Shown piece after piece: positions 1 to 8,601 of a stretch of DNA of 64,000 nt (positions are counted from its first letter, which is position 1; each line of letters starts with the position of its first letter). Position numbers and translations under genes: made by a program. The stretch covers positions 1,488,001 through 1,552,000 of the forward strand of contig NZ_JBGGWB010000001.1 in the NCBI RefSeq assembly GCF_041321155.1. The letters are read 5' to 3'. This DNA is from Sphingomonas sp. IW22 (lineage in GTDB: Bacteria > Pseudomonadota > Alphaproteobacteria > Sphingomonadales > Sphingomonadaceae). The notes under the pieces are model-generated. The model did not search any database. It was not told the DNA's origin and was given only the letters and a program-made list of their open reading frames with translations.

Positions 1-692
1 AGATCGGCAACCTGCGCGCTGGCCAGCGCGTCGGCAAAGCGGGGGAAGCGTTCGAAATCGGGCGCGTGGAAATCGACCATGCTGACCGCGCGGCCCGCCG
101 GGGTGTTGTCGATCGGGCCGAGATACAGGTTGGCGAACTGATCGCGCGGGAACAGTGTAAAGCGCCGCTGTCCGACCGCGACACAGGCCAGATTGTGCGG
201 CACGTCGTTATGCGCCGCGATCCGGGTGCGCGTGCCGATCCAGATACTGGCCAGACAGGTGCGGTGACCCAGATCGACGTGATTGTCGGCATGCAGCCCG
301 TCGAAGAAGTCATGGATGTCGACAGAGCCGAGATAGATGGTCGGGGCATCGGCCTGCCCTTCCCCCTCATCCATACGGGTGAAGATTTCGGGCAGGCGCG
401 CCGACATCATGCGAAAGTTCATGCCCATCGCATCGTCATAGAACAGCCGGTCGCCGCCGGTGCCGACCGAAACCGCAAAGGCGCGGTCACGCGCGCGCGC
501 CATAAGGTAATCGCGCGCCGCACGCGGCGACTGGCGCCCCGCCGCAACCAACGGCCAGTCCGCGACAAGTCCGCGCACAATGAACGGTGCATCCGCGTCG
601 CGCAGCACCGCGTCCAGTGCGGCGGCGTCGGCCACCTCCACCTCCCGCACCGGTGGCAGCGCGGCGAAGATGTCGGTGCCGCTCTCAGCCAT
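1..692 (-). CDS. Cupin-like (JmjC-type) domain protein, 3' end cut by window edge
   Basis: Reads leftward off the window, so the C-terminus is missing. The visible 230 residues begin MAESGTDIFAALPPV and include an early ADAPFIVRGLVADWP segment, typical of the cupin_8/JmjC-like family. Later come a putative metal-ligand region (AAHNDVPHNLACVAVG, H-x-D) and the following RRFTLFP strand. The start ATG (690-692) overlaps the SapC stop by 8 bases, so it is the last visible gene of the receptor-halogenase-SapC series. Family members often sit beside TonB receptors and halogenases in sphingomonads and caulobacters. The substrate is unknown; an Fe(II)/2-oxoglutarate oxygenase role is inference. Confidence 0.8.
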   Translation of the reverse strand, partial: MAESGTDIFAALPPVREVEVADAAALDAVLRDADAPFIVRGLVADWPLVAAGRQSPRAARDYLMARARDRAFAVSVGTGGDRLFYDDAMGMNFRMMSARLPEIFTRMDEGEGQADAPTIYLGSVDIHDFFDGLHADNHVDLGHRTCLASIWIGTRTRIAAHNDVPHNLACVAVGQRRFTLFPRDQFANLYLGPIDNTPAGRAVSMVDFHAPDFERFPRFADALASAQVAD

Positions 693-1395
693 GGGCCTGT
701 CGCCGGTTCCGGCGCGCGACCAGCGCCGAAATGTTGGTCAGTGAAGCCAGCGCCATGAAGATCGGCATCAGATGCCCGTCCCGGTGCAGCTCGCCAAGCG
801 CGCCGCCGTCCAGCGCCCGCAGCTTTTCCTCATCGATCACATGATATCCGACCAGCCGGTTGGTCGAGCCGTCCTGTAACGTCACTTCCAGCGTGAACGG
901 CTCCAGCAATTCGTAGCGCCGCAGTGCATCGAAGAACCCGGCCGAAGCCTGATAGCCCGTGTCCAGCGCGCGCAGTTGCTCGATCACCGCTTCCAGATAG
1001 GGAGTCGTTTGCCCGAATTCGTCGAACAGGCGAACACCGTCATCACGGATGCGCGGGCTGTCCAGGTCGATATGCACCTGTCGCGTGTCGCCGCCAGGCA
1101 CGGTGCCGATCAGGAAAGGCTGAATCGCCATCGCCAGCGGCAGCGCGCCTGCGTCCCAGCCGCTGCCATCCAGATAAAGGTTCTCGCCGGGTTCGAACCC
1201 GAACAGCGCATGGGCAGCGAAACGGTCGCTTTGCAGGTCCAGTCGGAACAGGATCGGATAGTCGTTCTGAACGCGCCGAAACTCGCTGGGCACGACGATC
1301 GCGCTCATCACGCCGTCGCCCATCGCCTCGCCGCGTGCATGCGTCACGCGCAGGTCACGATGGGTCTGGGGATCGAGAATCGCGTGGTTGGCCAT
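685..1395 (-). CDS. SapC family protein
   Basis: A 236-residue protein with the SapC-family layout: an N-terminal VPSEFRRVQNDYPILFR segment, a central GENLYLDGSGWDAGALPLAMAIQPF block and a C-terminal region that mentions no membrane helix or signal peptide. The family is named after a Campylobacter S-layer locus, but its members in Sphingomonas-type genomes are soluble proteins of unknown activity encoded beside TonB receptors and flavin-dependent halogenases. Its ATG overlaps the halogenase TGA by one base (TGATG), and its own stop lies inside the start of the cupin-like gene, so the three are probably co-translated. The exact function is unknown. Confidence 0.85.
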   Translation of the reverse strand: MANHAILDPQTHRDLRVTHARGEAMGDGVMSAIVVPSEFRRVQNDYPILFRLDLQSDRFAAHALFGFEPGENLYLDGSGWDAGALPLAMAIQPFLIGTVPGGDTRQVHIDLDSPRIRDDGVRLFDEFGQTTPYLEAVIEQLRALDTGYQASAGFFDALRRYELLEPFTLEVTLQDGSTNRLVGYHVIDEEKLRALDGGALGELHRDGHLMPIFMALASLTNISALVARRNRRQAHG

Positions 1396-2963
1396 CAGTA
1401 CTGACGCTCCGTTACGGGTACAGGTTGCGCGGCCCGGACCAGGGTGTCGAGCGCCGCGCGATTGGTTGGCAGGCTGGCCGCCAGTGTGCGGGCGCGCCGG
1501 GCGACCTGCTCGATCCGCTGGGCAACGGCGTCGGTGTCCTCGGCCCGCATAACGCCCGGCGGGGGCGTTGCGGCGCCCATGCCGTACAGCACATATTGAT
1601 AGCTGGCGGCAGGAAACACCTCCTCCACGCTGTCGAAATCATGGACAGAGGGAGGCTGATCACGCCACAGTCGGATCAAATGCGCCAGCCGGTCGGGAAT
1701 CGTCCCGTCGGCGCGGTGGTCACGCCAGTAATCGGACGTCCGCTCGCTTAGCACATAATGCAGCTTCAGAAATTCGACGATGCGGTCCCAGCGATAACGG
1801 AACAGGTCGTTGAATCGGCGCGCATGCAGCGGCATCGACGCGCGCGTCGCCGGGAAATTGTCGATCAGCGCGTCGAGGGACAATTCGATAGTGACGATGG
1901 CCGACGCCTCCAGCGGCTCCAGAAAGCCCGCCGATAGGCCGATGGCCAAGCAGTTACGCTCCCAAAAACGCTCCCGATGCCCCGACCGGAACGCCAGCTG
2001 CCGGACTGACAGCGCGGCGGGGTCGGCATGGGGTGCGGTGCGCCCCAGATAGGCGTGCAGCGTTGTAGCGGCCCGTTCATCGTCCATATGCTGGGAGGAA
2101 TAGACGCATCCCACGCCCCGCCGCGTCGGCAAGCCAATGTCCCAGATCCAGCCAGCGTCGTGCGCGGTCGCGTCGGTCTGTGACGCGATCGGCATATAGG
2201 GTGTGACCGGCACCTGCACGGCCAGCGCGCGGTCGTTGAATAGCACATCGGAACGGTCGAGGAAGGGGACACCGTAACGCTCCCCGATCAGCAGCGCGGC
2301 ATGGCCGGTGCAATCGATGAACAGGTCGCCCGCAATGTCTCCATGATCGCGCGTGGCGACGGCAGCGATATCGCCGTCATCGGCCATGATCGTGCCGCCG
2401 ACATGGTCGCGCACATGGCGCACGCCCAGCCGCTCGACCGCATGGCGTCGCAGCAATTCGGCCAACTTCCCCGCATCGAGGTGATAGGCATAGTTCAGCG
2501 CACCCGCATAATCGGGCATACCCGCCTGACGCGGCGCCAGATGCCGCGCGCCGACCCAGGGCTGCGGGCACACGGCATCGGCAAAGCAAAGCTCAGGCGC
2601 GACCGCCCGCCACCCCTCGACCAACCCGCGGGCGCTGCCCTCCACCGGAGCGACGAAGGGATGGAAATAGGCGTCGTCCATGCCGCCATCGCGCCAGCCG
2701 ATGAAGCGCGAACCCTGTTTGAAGGATGCGTCACAGGTGCGAAGAAATTCGGTCTCGGCGATGCCGATTCGCGACAACGTCCGCCGCATCGTCGGCCAGG
2801 TACCCTCCCCCACGCCGATCGTGGGAATGTCCGGGCATTCGATCAGGGTAACGTGAAGCAGCGAGGAAGTCGCCGGGTCGGCCGCGGCGGCGATGCGGCA
2901 CGCGGCCAGCCAACCGGCCGTGCCGCCGCCGACGATCACCACATGGGCGATACCTCTATCCAC
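1395..2963 (-). CDS. Flavin-dependent tryptophan halogenase family protein
   Basis: About 522 residues. The N-terminus carries the FAD-binding loop (VVIVGGGTAGW). K82 in the segment ASFKQGSRF matches the catalytic lysine of PrnA-type halogenases, and the family W-x-W-x-I motif is present as GWIWDIG. I place the start at GTG 2963: the open frame reaches an ATG at 3062, but that extension would translate a perfect terminator-like hairpin (3025-3053) and has no family match. Members encoded next to TonB receptors and SapC are widespread in sphingomonads, and their halogenated substrate is not known. Tryptophan itself is not implied. Reduced flavin would have to come from a reductase; none is adjacent. 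Confidence 0.85.
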   Translation of the reverse strand: MDRGIAHVVIVGGGTAGWLAACRIAAAADPATSSLLHVTLIECPDIPTIGVGEGTWPTMRRTLSRIGIAETEFLRTCDASFKQGSRFIGWRDGGMDDAYFHPFVAPVEGSARGLVEGWRAVAPELCFADAVCPQPWVGARHLAPRQAGMPDYAGALNYAYHLDAGKLAELLRRHAVERLGVRHVRDHVGGTIMADDGDIAAVATRDHGDIAGDLFIDCTGHAALLIGERYGVPFLDRSDVLFNDRALAVQVPVTPYMPIASQTDATAHDAGWIWDIGLPTRRGVGCVYSSQHMDDERAATTLHAYLGRTAPHADPAALSVRQLAFRSGHRERFWERNCLAIGLSAGFLEPLEASAIVTIELSLDALIDNFPATRASMPLHARRFNDLFRYRWDRIVEFLKLHYVLSERTSDYWRDHRADGTIPDRLAHLIRLWRDQPPSVHDFDSVEEVFPAASYQYVLYGMGAATPPPGVMRAEDTDAVAQRIEQVARRARTLAASLPTNRAALDTLVRAAQPVPVTERQY

Positions 2964-3020
2964 GGTGCCGATCCGCTCCCTTGCTCGCAGCCGGTCGATA
3001 GTCCTGCCGTGCACGTATCG

Positions 3021-3053
3021 AAAAGGCCACCCCCGCTGGATGCAGGGGTGGCC
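3021..3053 (-). terminator. Intrinsic terminator or attenuator between receptor and halogenase genes
   Basis: On the minus strand GGCCACCCC (3053-3045), an 11-base loop and GGGGTGGCC (3033-3025) form a perfect 9-bp stem followed directly by TTTT (3024-3021). It begins 16 bases past the receptor stop and ends about 58 bases before the GTG of the halogenase gene. It can lower transcription of the halogenase-SapC-cupin genes relative to the receptor, a common arrangement where the receptor is needed in large amounts. Confidence 0.75.
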
Positions 3054-3068
3054 CGTTCGCAAGCACGA

Positions 3069-6000
3069 TCAGAAGGTGAAGCGCAGACCGCCCATGTACC
3101 GCGCATAACCCGGCTGGGCAAAGGTCACGAACTCCTCCGACCGGCGATGGCCGCGACGATTGGCGCCCAGGATGTTGATCCCTTCGGCAAACACGGTCAG
3201 GCCCTGCATGAACTCCCAGCTCGCGCTGGCGTCGACCTGGCCGTAGGCCTCGACATAAGTGGGATCGAACGCACCACCGGCATAGAACTTATCGCGCCAG
3301 TTATAGGCGACACGCGCCTGGATGCCGTTCTTGTCGTAATAGCCGACAACATTGGCACTGTCGCTCAACCCGGTCAGTGCGAACTGGCCGATATTGGGGT
3401 CCAGCGTATTGTTGTACTTCGCATCGCCATTGACGATCGTATAGTTCAGGATGAAGCCCAGACCCGTATCCCACAGTCGGTGCTGGATCGCGAATTCCCA
3501 GCCATTGATGTTGGCGGTCCGGTCGCTGTTGAACGGCTGGGTGATCTGGAAATTGAACAGATCGTCTTCGGGCAGGCCAAAGATGTTGCCGGTCAGATAA
3601 TCGACGCCGCCCGCCTGGGTCGTGCCGGTGATTTCCGATGATGCCGGATAGTTGCGCAGGATATAGTCGCGCACCCGCACCGCATCGGTTGTACCCAGCG
3701 CCGCTACCGCCGCGCGATAACGCGGGCCGGAACCGGGATTACGCAGGTCGAACGCCGACTGATCGACCTGGGTGCTGCCGATGAAGTTGCTGACGTCCTT
3801 GTTGAAATAGCCGACCGAGATGTAGCTTTCGCGGTCGAAATACCATTCCGCCGAGAAGTCGATATTCTTCGACTTGAACGGAATCAGGTTCGGGTTGCCC
3901 AACCGGCCCGTACCCCCGCCGATGCGCGGGTTGGTGTCCAGCTCCAGACCGCCCTGCAGGCTGGCATAATCAGCGCGCGTGATGGTGTGGCTGTACGAAG
4001 CACGCAGCTTCACGTTGCGGATCGGTTCGATGTCGAAGTCGATCGACGGAAGCCAGTTTTCATAATTGCCACGGAACGTCGTGAACGCCGCTTCCTCAGC
4101 CAAAGTCAGCGCAAATTCGTTCGGGCCGGTCCACCGGGCGCCGGTCGGCACCGGCACCAGCGCCGACGAGTCGACGATCGTCTGGTCGTAACGGATGCCC
4201 GCAATGATGTGTGCGGGGTTGCCGAACACATCAAAGCGCGTGTTGAACTGGATGTACGGCGAAATCGTCTTCTCGCGGATGCGACGATCGGTGGTGTAGT
4301 TGGCGAGGCAGGTGCCCGGCGCAGCGACGCCAGCCTGCGGATTTTCGCAGATATTGTACTGCGAACGCAGCAATTCGGCCATCTGTTCGAAATTGAAGGT
4401 ATAGATGGCCGGCGCCAGACCACCGCTGCCGTCGAAGCCGCTGAACTTGTCGGGCAGGCTTACGCGCTGGAAGAAATCATCGGGCACGGCGTCGGCACCG
4501 AACTGCTGCCCGCGCGGATCGACCCCGCCCCAGGTCTCGTTCTGGATGAAGCCATATGCCGATCGGACCTGATTATCGACGAAGGAGAAGCCGGCGTCGA
4601 TGCTCTGCAGGAAATCGCCGTCATGGTCGTAATGACCCTTGAGCTGGATCTGGTCGAGCGTGTTCTTGAAATAGGCGTTGCGGAACGCGTTGCCGGTCGG
4701 CGTGATCGCCGCCGGGTTCAGCGCGTCGATGCCAGGGTACATCGCATAGGAAATGACCGGCAGGTCATTGGTGAAATCGATCCGCTGCGACTGGACGCCA
4801 AAGATCGCGCCGCCGATCGACGTGCTGCTGCCATATTCGTTGGTCGGCTTCGACTCGGCAGTCGAATGGTGCGCGTCCAGCGAGACGGTAACGTTGCCCG
4901 GCGCTTCCCAAGTCAGGTTACCGCCCAGCGACTTGTTGATCGACTTGTTGGCGGTCAGCGCGCTGGAATAGGACAGGTCCTTGCCCGGTTCGAACTGCTC
5001 GGAATAGAAGACCGGGCCGGCGTTCGGCCCATCGGTCCATTCGCTCGACGTATTGCCGAAATTGAACCACACGCCCGTGCTGGCGGTACGCGCTTCGACC
5101 CGGTTGCTGGAGTAGGTATAGTCCAGCGTCGCAGTCAGATTGTCTGTGGGCTTCGCCTGAAGCACCAGCTGACCGTTGATACGCTCACGATCGATGTCGA
5201 TCAGGCTGTAGCTTGCTTCCTGCGGCACTTCATAGACGTCGGTGGGACCGGGGCGGTTGGTGATCCGCTCGGAACCCGGCGTGCCAGGCTGAGCGAGCGA
5301 GCCCCAGTCGTTCTGCGAACCCAGGAACCCGTCGCGAAAACCGACAGTGGCCGAATTTACGCTCGCCTTGCGAAGCTGATACGCGCCGCTCAGCAGGATG
5401 CCGAAACGGTCGTCGCCAAAGGTGCTGGACACGACGCCCGACACTTCCGGCGTGATCGGGTTGCCATCATTGCGCGAGGTGTCGAGGACGCCGCGTGCGG
5501 CCACCGATCCGCGCGTGCCCGGTCGGTCGAGCGGACGCGGCGTGCGGATATTGATGGTCGAACCGATACCACCCGAAGGAACGGCAGCGCGGCCGGTCTT
5601 GTAGACCTCGACCCCGGCAATGCCCTCCGACGCGAGGTTCGCGAAGTCGAACGAGCGCGACGCAGGCGCGCTCGCGCCGTCGCCCAACGTTGAGGTCGGC
5701 ATTTGGCGACCGTTCAGCGTGACAAGATTGTATTCCGGACCGAAGCCGCGCACCGTGACGGTCGAGCCTTCGCCGTTCGAACGGTCGATCGACACGCCGG
5801 TGATGCGCTGAAGCGACTCGGCCAGATTGGTGTCGGGGAACTTACCGATATCCTCTGACGAAATCGCGTCGACCACGCCCTGCGCGTTGCGCTTTATATC
5901 GACGGCTTCGCGTAGCGACGCGCGGATGCCGGTAACGACGATTTCGTCGCCTGGCTGCTGGGCCGGTGCCTGATCCTGAATTTCGGAGGGGCCGGTATTG

Positions 6001-6113
6001 CCCAATGTCGCGGCTGCGTCCTGCGCCGATGCGACCGCCGGCACGGCAGCAATCGCCATCACCGATGCACTTGCCACGAATCGCGAAATCGAGCGAGCCT
6101 TGGAGCTCAGCAT
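3069..6113 (-). CDS. TonB-dependent outer membrane receptor
   Basis: 1014 residues from ATG 6113, which follows a strong ribosome site (AGGGGAGGA). There is a signal peptide (about 1-30, VASAQ cleavage), a TonB box (DEIVVTGIRAS), a plug domain with DTNLAESLQRITGVSIDR and RGFGPEYNLVTLNGRQMP, then a long beta-barrel ending in the terminal phenylalanine of GGLRFTF. This layout fits the TonB-Xanthomonas/Caulobacter subfamily used for large carbohydrates. It imports substrate across the outer membrane, powered by TonB-ExbBD. The divergent GH3 gene and the nearby GH16 gene suggest beta-glucan oligosaccharides, which is inference from neighbours. An operator lies 50 bases upstream of the start codon. 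Confidence 0.95.
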   Translation of the reverse strand: MLSSKARSISRFVASASVMAIAAVPAVASAQDAAATLGNTGPSEIQDQAPAQQPGDEIVVTGIRASLREAVDIKRNAQGVVDAISSEDIGKFPDTNLAESLQRITGVSIDRSNGEGSTVTVRGFGPEYNLVTLNGRQMPTSTLGDGASAPASRSFDFANLASEGIAGVEVYKTGRAAVPSGGIGSTINIRTPRPLDRPGTRGSVAARGVLDTSRNDGNPITPEVSGVVSSTFGDDRFGILLSGAYQLRKASVNSATVGFRDGFLGSQNDWGSLAQPGTPGSERITNRPGPTDVYEVPQEASYSLIDIDRERINGQLVLQAKPTDNLTATLDYTYSSNRVEARTASTGVWFNFGNTSSEWTDGPNAGPVFYSEQFEPGKDLSYSSALTANKSINKSLGGNLTWEAPGNVTVSLDAHHSTAESKPTNEYGSSTSIGGAIFGVQSQRIDFTNDLPVISYAMYPGIDALNPAAITPTGNAFRNAYFKNTLDQIQLKGHYDHDGDFLQSIDAGFSFVDNQVRSAYGFIQNETWGGVDPRGQQFGADAVPDDFFQRVSLPDKFSGFDGSGGLAPAIYTFNFEQMAELLRSQYNICENPQAGVAAPGTCLANYTTDRRIREKTISPYIQFNTRFDVFGNPAHIIAGIRYDQTIVDSSALVPVPTGARWTGPNEFALTLAEEAAFTTFRGNYENWLPSIDFDIEPIRNVKLRASYSHTITRADYASLQGGLELDTNPRIGGGTGRLGNPNLIPFKSKNIDFSAEWYFDRESYISVGYFNKDVSNFIGSTQVDQSAFDLRNPGSGPRYRAAVAALGTTDAVRVRDYILRNYPASSEITGTTQAGGVDYLTGNIFGLPEDDLFNFQITQPFNSDRTANINGWEFAIQHRLWDTGLGFILNYTIVNGDAKYNNTLDPNIGQFALTGLSDSANVVGYYDKNGIQARVAYNWRDKFYAGGAFDPTYVEAYGQVDASASWEFMQGLTVFAEGINILGANRRGHRRSEEFVTFAQPGYARYMGGLRFTF

Positions 6114-6162
6114 CCCGTCCTCCCCTTTTTGACGCACGGGTACACCGTGCCGTTTTTTGTGA

Positions 6163-6175
6163 TGAGAACGTTCAC
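6163..6175 (-). promoter_or_regulatory. Operator-like site, receptor-proximal copy
   Basis: TGAGAACGTTCAC, built on the 8-bp palindrome GAACGTTC with the central CG step typical of LacI-family operators. It is the exact reverse complement of the site at 6264-6276. The centres are 100 bp apart, and this copy sits 50 bases upstream of the receptor start codon. No LacI-family gene is in the window, so the regulator would be encoded elsewhere. Confidence 0.7.
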
Positions 6176-6263
6176 TCTGCCTGCAACCCGCAATTGTCAA
6201 GCGTTGGCGGTCCCGCTGATCACGATCGGGAAACAGGTGTGACGAGCGTGCAACAACATGGTT

Positions 6264-6276
6264 GTGAACGTTCTCA
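6264..6276 (+). promoter_or_regulatory. Operator-like site, GH3-proximal copy
   Basis: GTGAACGTTCTCA, the exact reverse complement of 6163-6175. It lies 52 bases upstream of the GH3 start, nearly the same distance as its partner from the receptor gene. The mirror arrangement suggests one repressor controls both divergent transcripts, possibly with looping. Confidence 0.7.
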
Positions 6277-6328
6277 CTTTATGCTCGAAGCAGCCGCATA
6301 AGATGAACGACTTTCAGGAGAGCGTCTG

Positions 6329-8557
6329 ATGACTCGCCGTTTCCTTGCGACCTTGCTCGCCGCGTCCGCGTTGGCTGGTGCCGCAGTGGCGCAGGATGCG
6401 GCGCCGGATGCCGCACGCACACGGGCCCAAACGCTGGTCGCGCGCATGACGCTCGATGAAAAGATCGCGCTGCTGCACGGGCTGTTCCCGCCCATGGCCG
6501 ATGGCAAGACGCCCAACGAATTGATTCCCTCCGCCGGGCATATCGACGGCGTGCCTCGCCTGGGCGTGCCGCTGGTGCGCGAAAGCGATGCCTCGCTGGG
6601 CGTCGCCAACCAGGTCGAACAGCGAAAGGGCGACGTAGCGACCGCGCTCCCCTCCAGTCTGGCGACGGCGGCCAGCTTCGATCCCGAAATCGCGCGTGCG
6701 GGCGGTGCCATGATTGGCAGCGAAGCACGCGCCAAGCGGTTCAACGTGCTGCTGGCGGGCGGCGTCAACCTGACGCGCGATCCGTGGAACGGCCGCAACT
6801 TCGAATATATGGGCGGAGACCCGCTGCTGTCGGGCACGATGGCGGGCGCGCAGATCGCGGGTGTGCAATCCAACCGCATCGTCTCCACCGTCAAGCATTT
6901 CGCCCTCAACGCGCAGGAAACCGGCCGTATGGTGCTGGATGCGCGCATTGATGAGGCCGCATTTCGCATGAGCGACCTACTCGCCTTCCAGATCGCGATC
7001 GAAAAGGGTCGGCCGGGATCGGTCATGTGCGCCTATAACAAGGTCAATAGCGACTGGGCGTGCGAGAATGATTTCCTGTTGAACAAGGTGCTTAAGCGCG
7101 ACTGGCGCTATCGCGGCTGGGTGATGAGCGACTGGGGCGCGGTCCATTCGTCGGCCAAGGCGGCCAATGCCGGGCTGGATCAGGAAGCGGGTCAGGAACT
7201 CGACGCCAAAATCTATTTCGACGCGCCGCTCAGGGCCGATATCGCTGCGGGCCGTGTGCCGATGGCGCGGATCGACGACATGGTCACGCGCTATCTTACG
7301 GGCCTGATGACGACGGGCACCTTCGATACGCCCATGCCGGACACGCCTCAGGCCATCGACTATGCCCGCAATGCCGACGTGGCACAGCAAGCGGCAGAGG
7401 CGGGCATCGTCCTGCTGAAGAACGAGGGCGACCTGCTACCGATCGCCGCGACGGCACGACGGATTGCGGTGATCGGCGGCGCGGCGGATCTGGGGGTGCT
7501 GTCGGGCGGGGGGTCCAGCCAGGTGCGCTCGGTCAGCGGCGCGCCGATCGAGATCCCGCTGGCCGACGGCCCGGCCGCGTCGTTCGTGCGGATCACCTAT
7601 CACGCATCCTCACCGCTGGCCGCGCTTCGTCGCGCACTGCCGAATGCCGAGATTGAGTTTGTCGACGGTCGAAACCTGAATGCGGTGACCGAGGCTGCCG
7701 CGCGCGCCGACATGGCCATCGTGTTCGCCACGCAGTGGACGACCGAGGCAGAGGATGTGCCCAATCTGAAGCTGCCGCATCATCAGGACGCGCTGATCGC
7801 CGCCGTCGCCGCTGCACAGCCGAGAACAGTTGCCGTGATGGAAACCGGCGGCCCGGTACTGATGCCCTGGGCCGACAAGGTGCCCGCCATCGTGCAGGCA
7901 TGGTATCCGGGCCAGCGGGGGGGGGAGGCGATTGCCAACATCCTGACCGGGCGGGTCAACCCGTCGGGCCGCCTGCCCATCACCTTCCCCGCTCACGCCG
8001 GACAGCCGCCCCGCGCCCGTCCCGTCGGCCTCGACACCTTTACCGACCTTGAGGTTCAGGCGGCGTCCAATCCCGCCAATGCCGGGCAGTATCAGCTGAA
8101 AAGCTTCCCGGTCGAATATGCCGAGGGCGCCGATGTCGGCTACCGCTGGTATGAGCGAAAGGGAGAGGCACCGCGCTTCGCCTTTGGCCATGGCCTGAGC
8201 TATACCAGCTTCGCCTATGGGCGCCCCGTCGTGACCGGCGGCAAGCAGCTTCGCATCACCTTCGACGTGACCAACACCGGCAAGCGCGAAGGCGCCGATG
8301 TGCCCCAGCTCTATGTCGCGCGCGACGGAACCACGGCGCCCATGCGCCTTGCCGCCTTTCAGCGTGTGACGCTGAAGCCCGGTGAGACACGGCGCATCAC
8401 GCTGACCGCCGAACCGCGCATCATTGCCGACTATGATACCGCGCTGCCCGGCTGGCGAATCGCGGGCGGACGGTATCGCGTGGCGCTGGCCCGCGATGCG
8501 CGCGACCGGTCGATGGTCTCGACGGTCACGCTGGACGCGGCGACGATGAAGCCCTGA
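6329..8557 (+). CDS. Glycoside hydrolase family 3 beta-glucosidase
   Basis: 742 residues with a signal peptide (LAGAAVAQ cleavage near residue 21), so periplasmic or exported. The GH3 N-domain includes GVNLTRDPWNGRNFEYMGGDP and STVKHFALNAQETGR. The catalytic nucleophile is D268 in GWVMSDWGAV. The second alpha/beta domain (GIVLLKNEGDLLPI) and a C-terminal fibronectin-III-like domain (TFDVTNTGKREGADVPQLYV) follow, as in BglX-type enzymes. It removes terminal glucose from beta-gluco-oligosaccharides. The start follows AGGAG. It is divergent from the receptor and shares the mirrored operators with it; it probably acts on oligosaccharides released by the nearby GH16 enzyme. Confidence 0.93.
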   Translation: MTRRFLATLLAASALAGAAVAQDAAPDAARTRAQTLVARMTLDEKIALLHGLFPPMADGKTPNELIPSAGHIDGVPRLGVPLVRESDASLGVANQVEQRKGDVATALPSSLATAASFDPEIARAGGAMIGSEARAKRFNVLLAGGVNLTRDPWNGRNFEYMGGDPLLSGTMAGAQIAGVQSNRIVSTVKHFALNAQETGRMVLDARIDEAAFRMSDLLAFQIAIEKGRPGSVMCAYNKVNSDWACENDFLLNKVLKRDWRYRGWVMSDWGAVHSSAKAANAGLDQEAGQELDAKIYFDAPLRADIAAGRVPMARIDDMVTRYLTGLMTTGTFDTPMPDTPQAIDYARNADVAQQAAEAGIVLLKNEGDLLPIAATARRIAVIGGAADLGVLSGGGSSQVRSVSGAPIEIPLADGPAASFVRITYHASSPLAALRRALPNAEIEFVDGRNLNAVTEAAARADMAIVFATQWTTEAEDVPNLKLPHHQDALIAAVAAAQPRTVAVMETGGPVLMPWADKVPAIVQAWYPGQRGGEAIANILTGRVNPSGRLPITFPAHAGQPPRARPVGLDTFTDLEVQAASNPANAGQYQLKSFPVEYAEGADVGYRWYERKGEAPRFAFGHGLSYTSFAYGRPVVTGGKQLRITFDVTNTGKREGADVPQLYVARDGTTAPMRLAAFQRVTLKPGETRRITLTAEPRIIADYDTALPGWRIAGGRYRVALARDARDRSMVSTVTLDAATMKP

Positions 8558-8601
8558 CAATCATTGCCCAATGGCGGCGGGGGCGTGATAACCGGCGGGC
8601 G

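Noticed and set aside
2963..3062. N-terminal extension of the halogenase to ATG 3062
   Set aside because: It would encode a perfect terminator hairpin and lies before the FAD loop with no family match.
3987..5693. 568-residue open frame opposite the TonB receptor
   Set aside because: It is an antisense shadow of GC-rich receptor coding sequence. The receptor has a signal peptide, TonB box and terminal phenylalanine; the antisense frame has none of these and no recognisable family.
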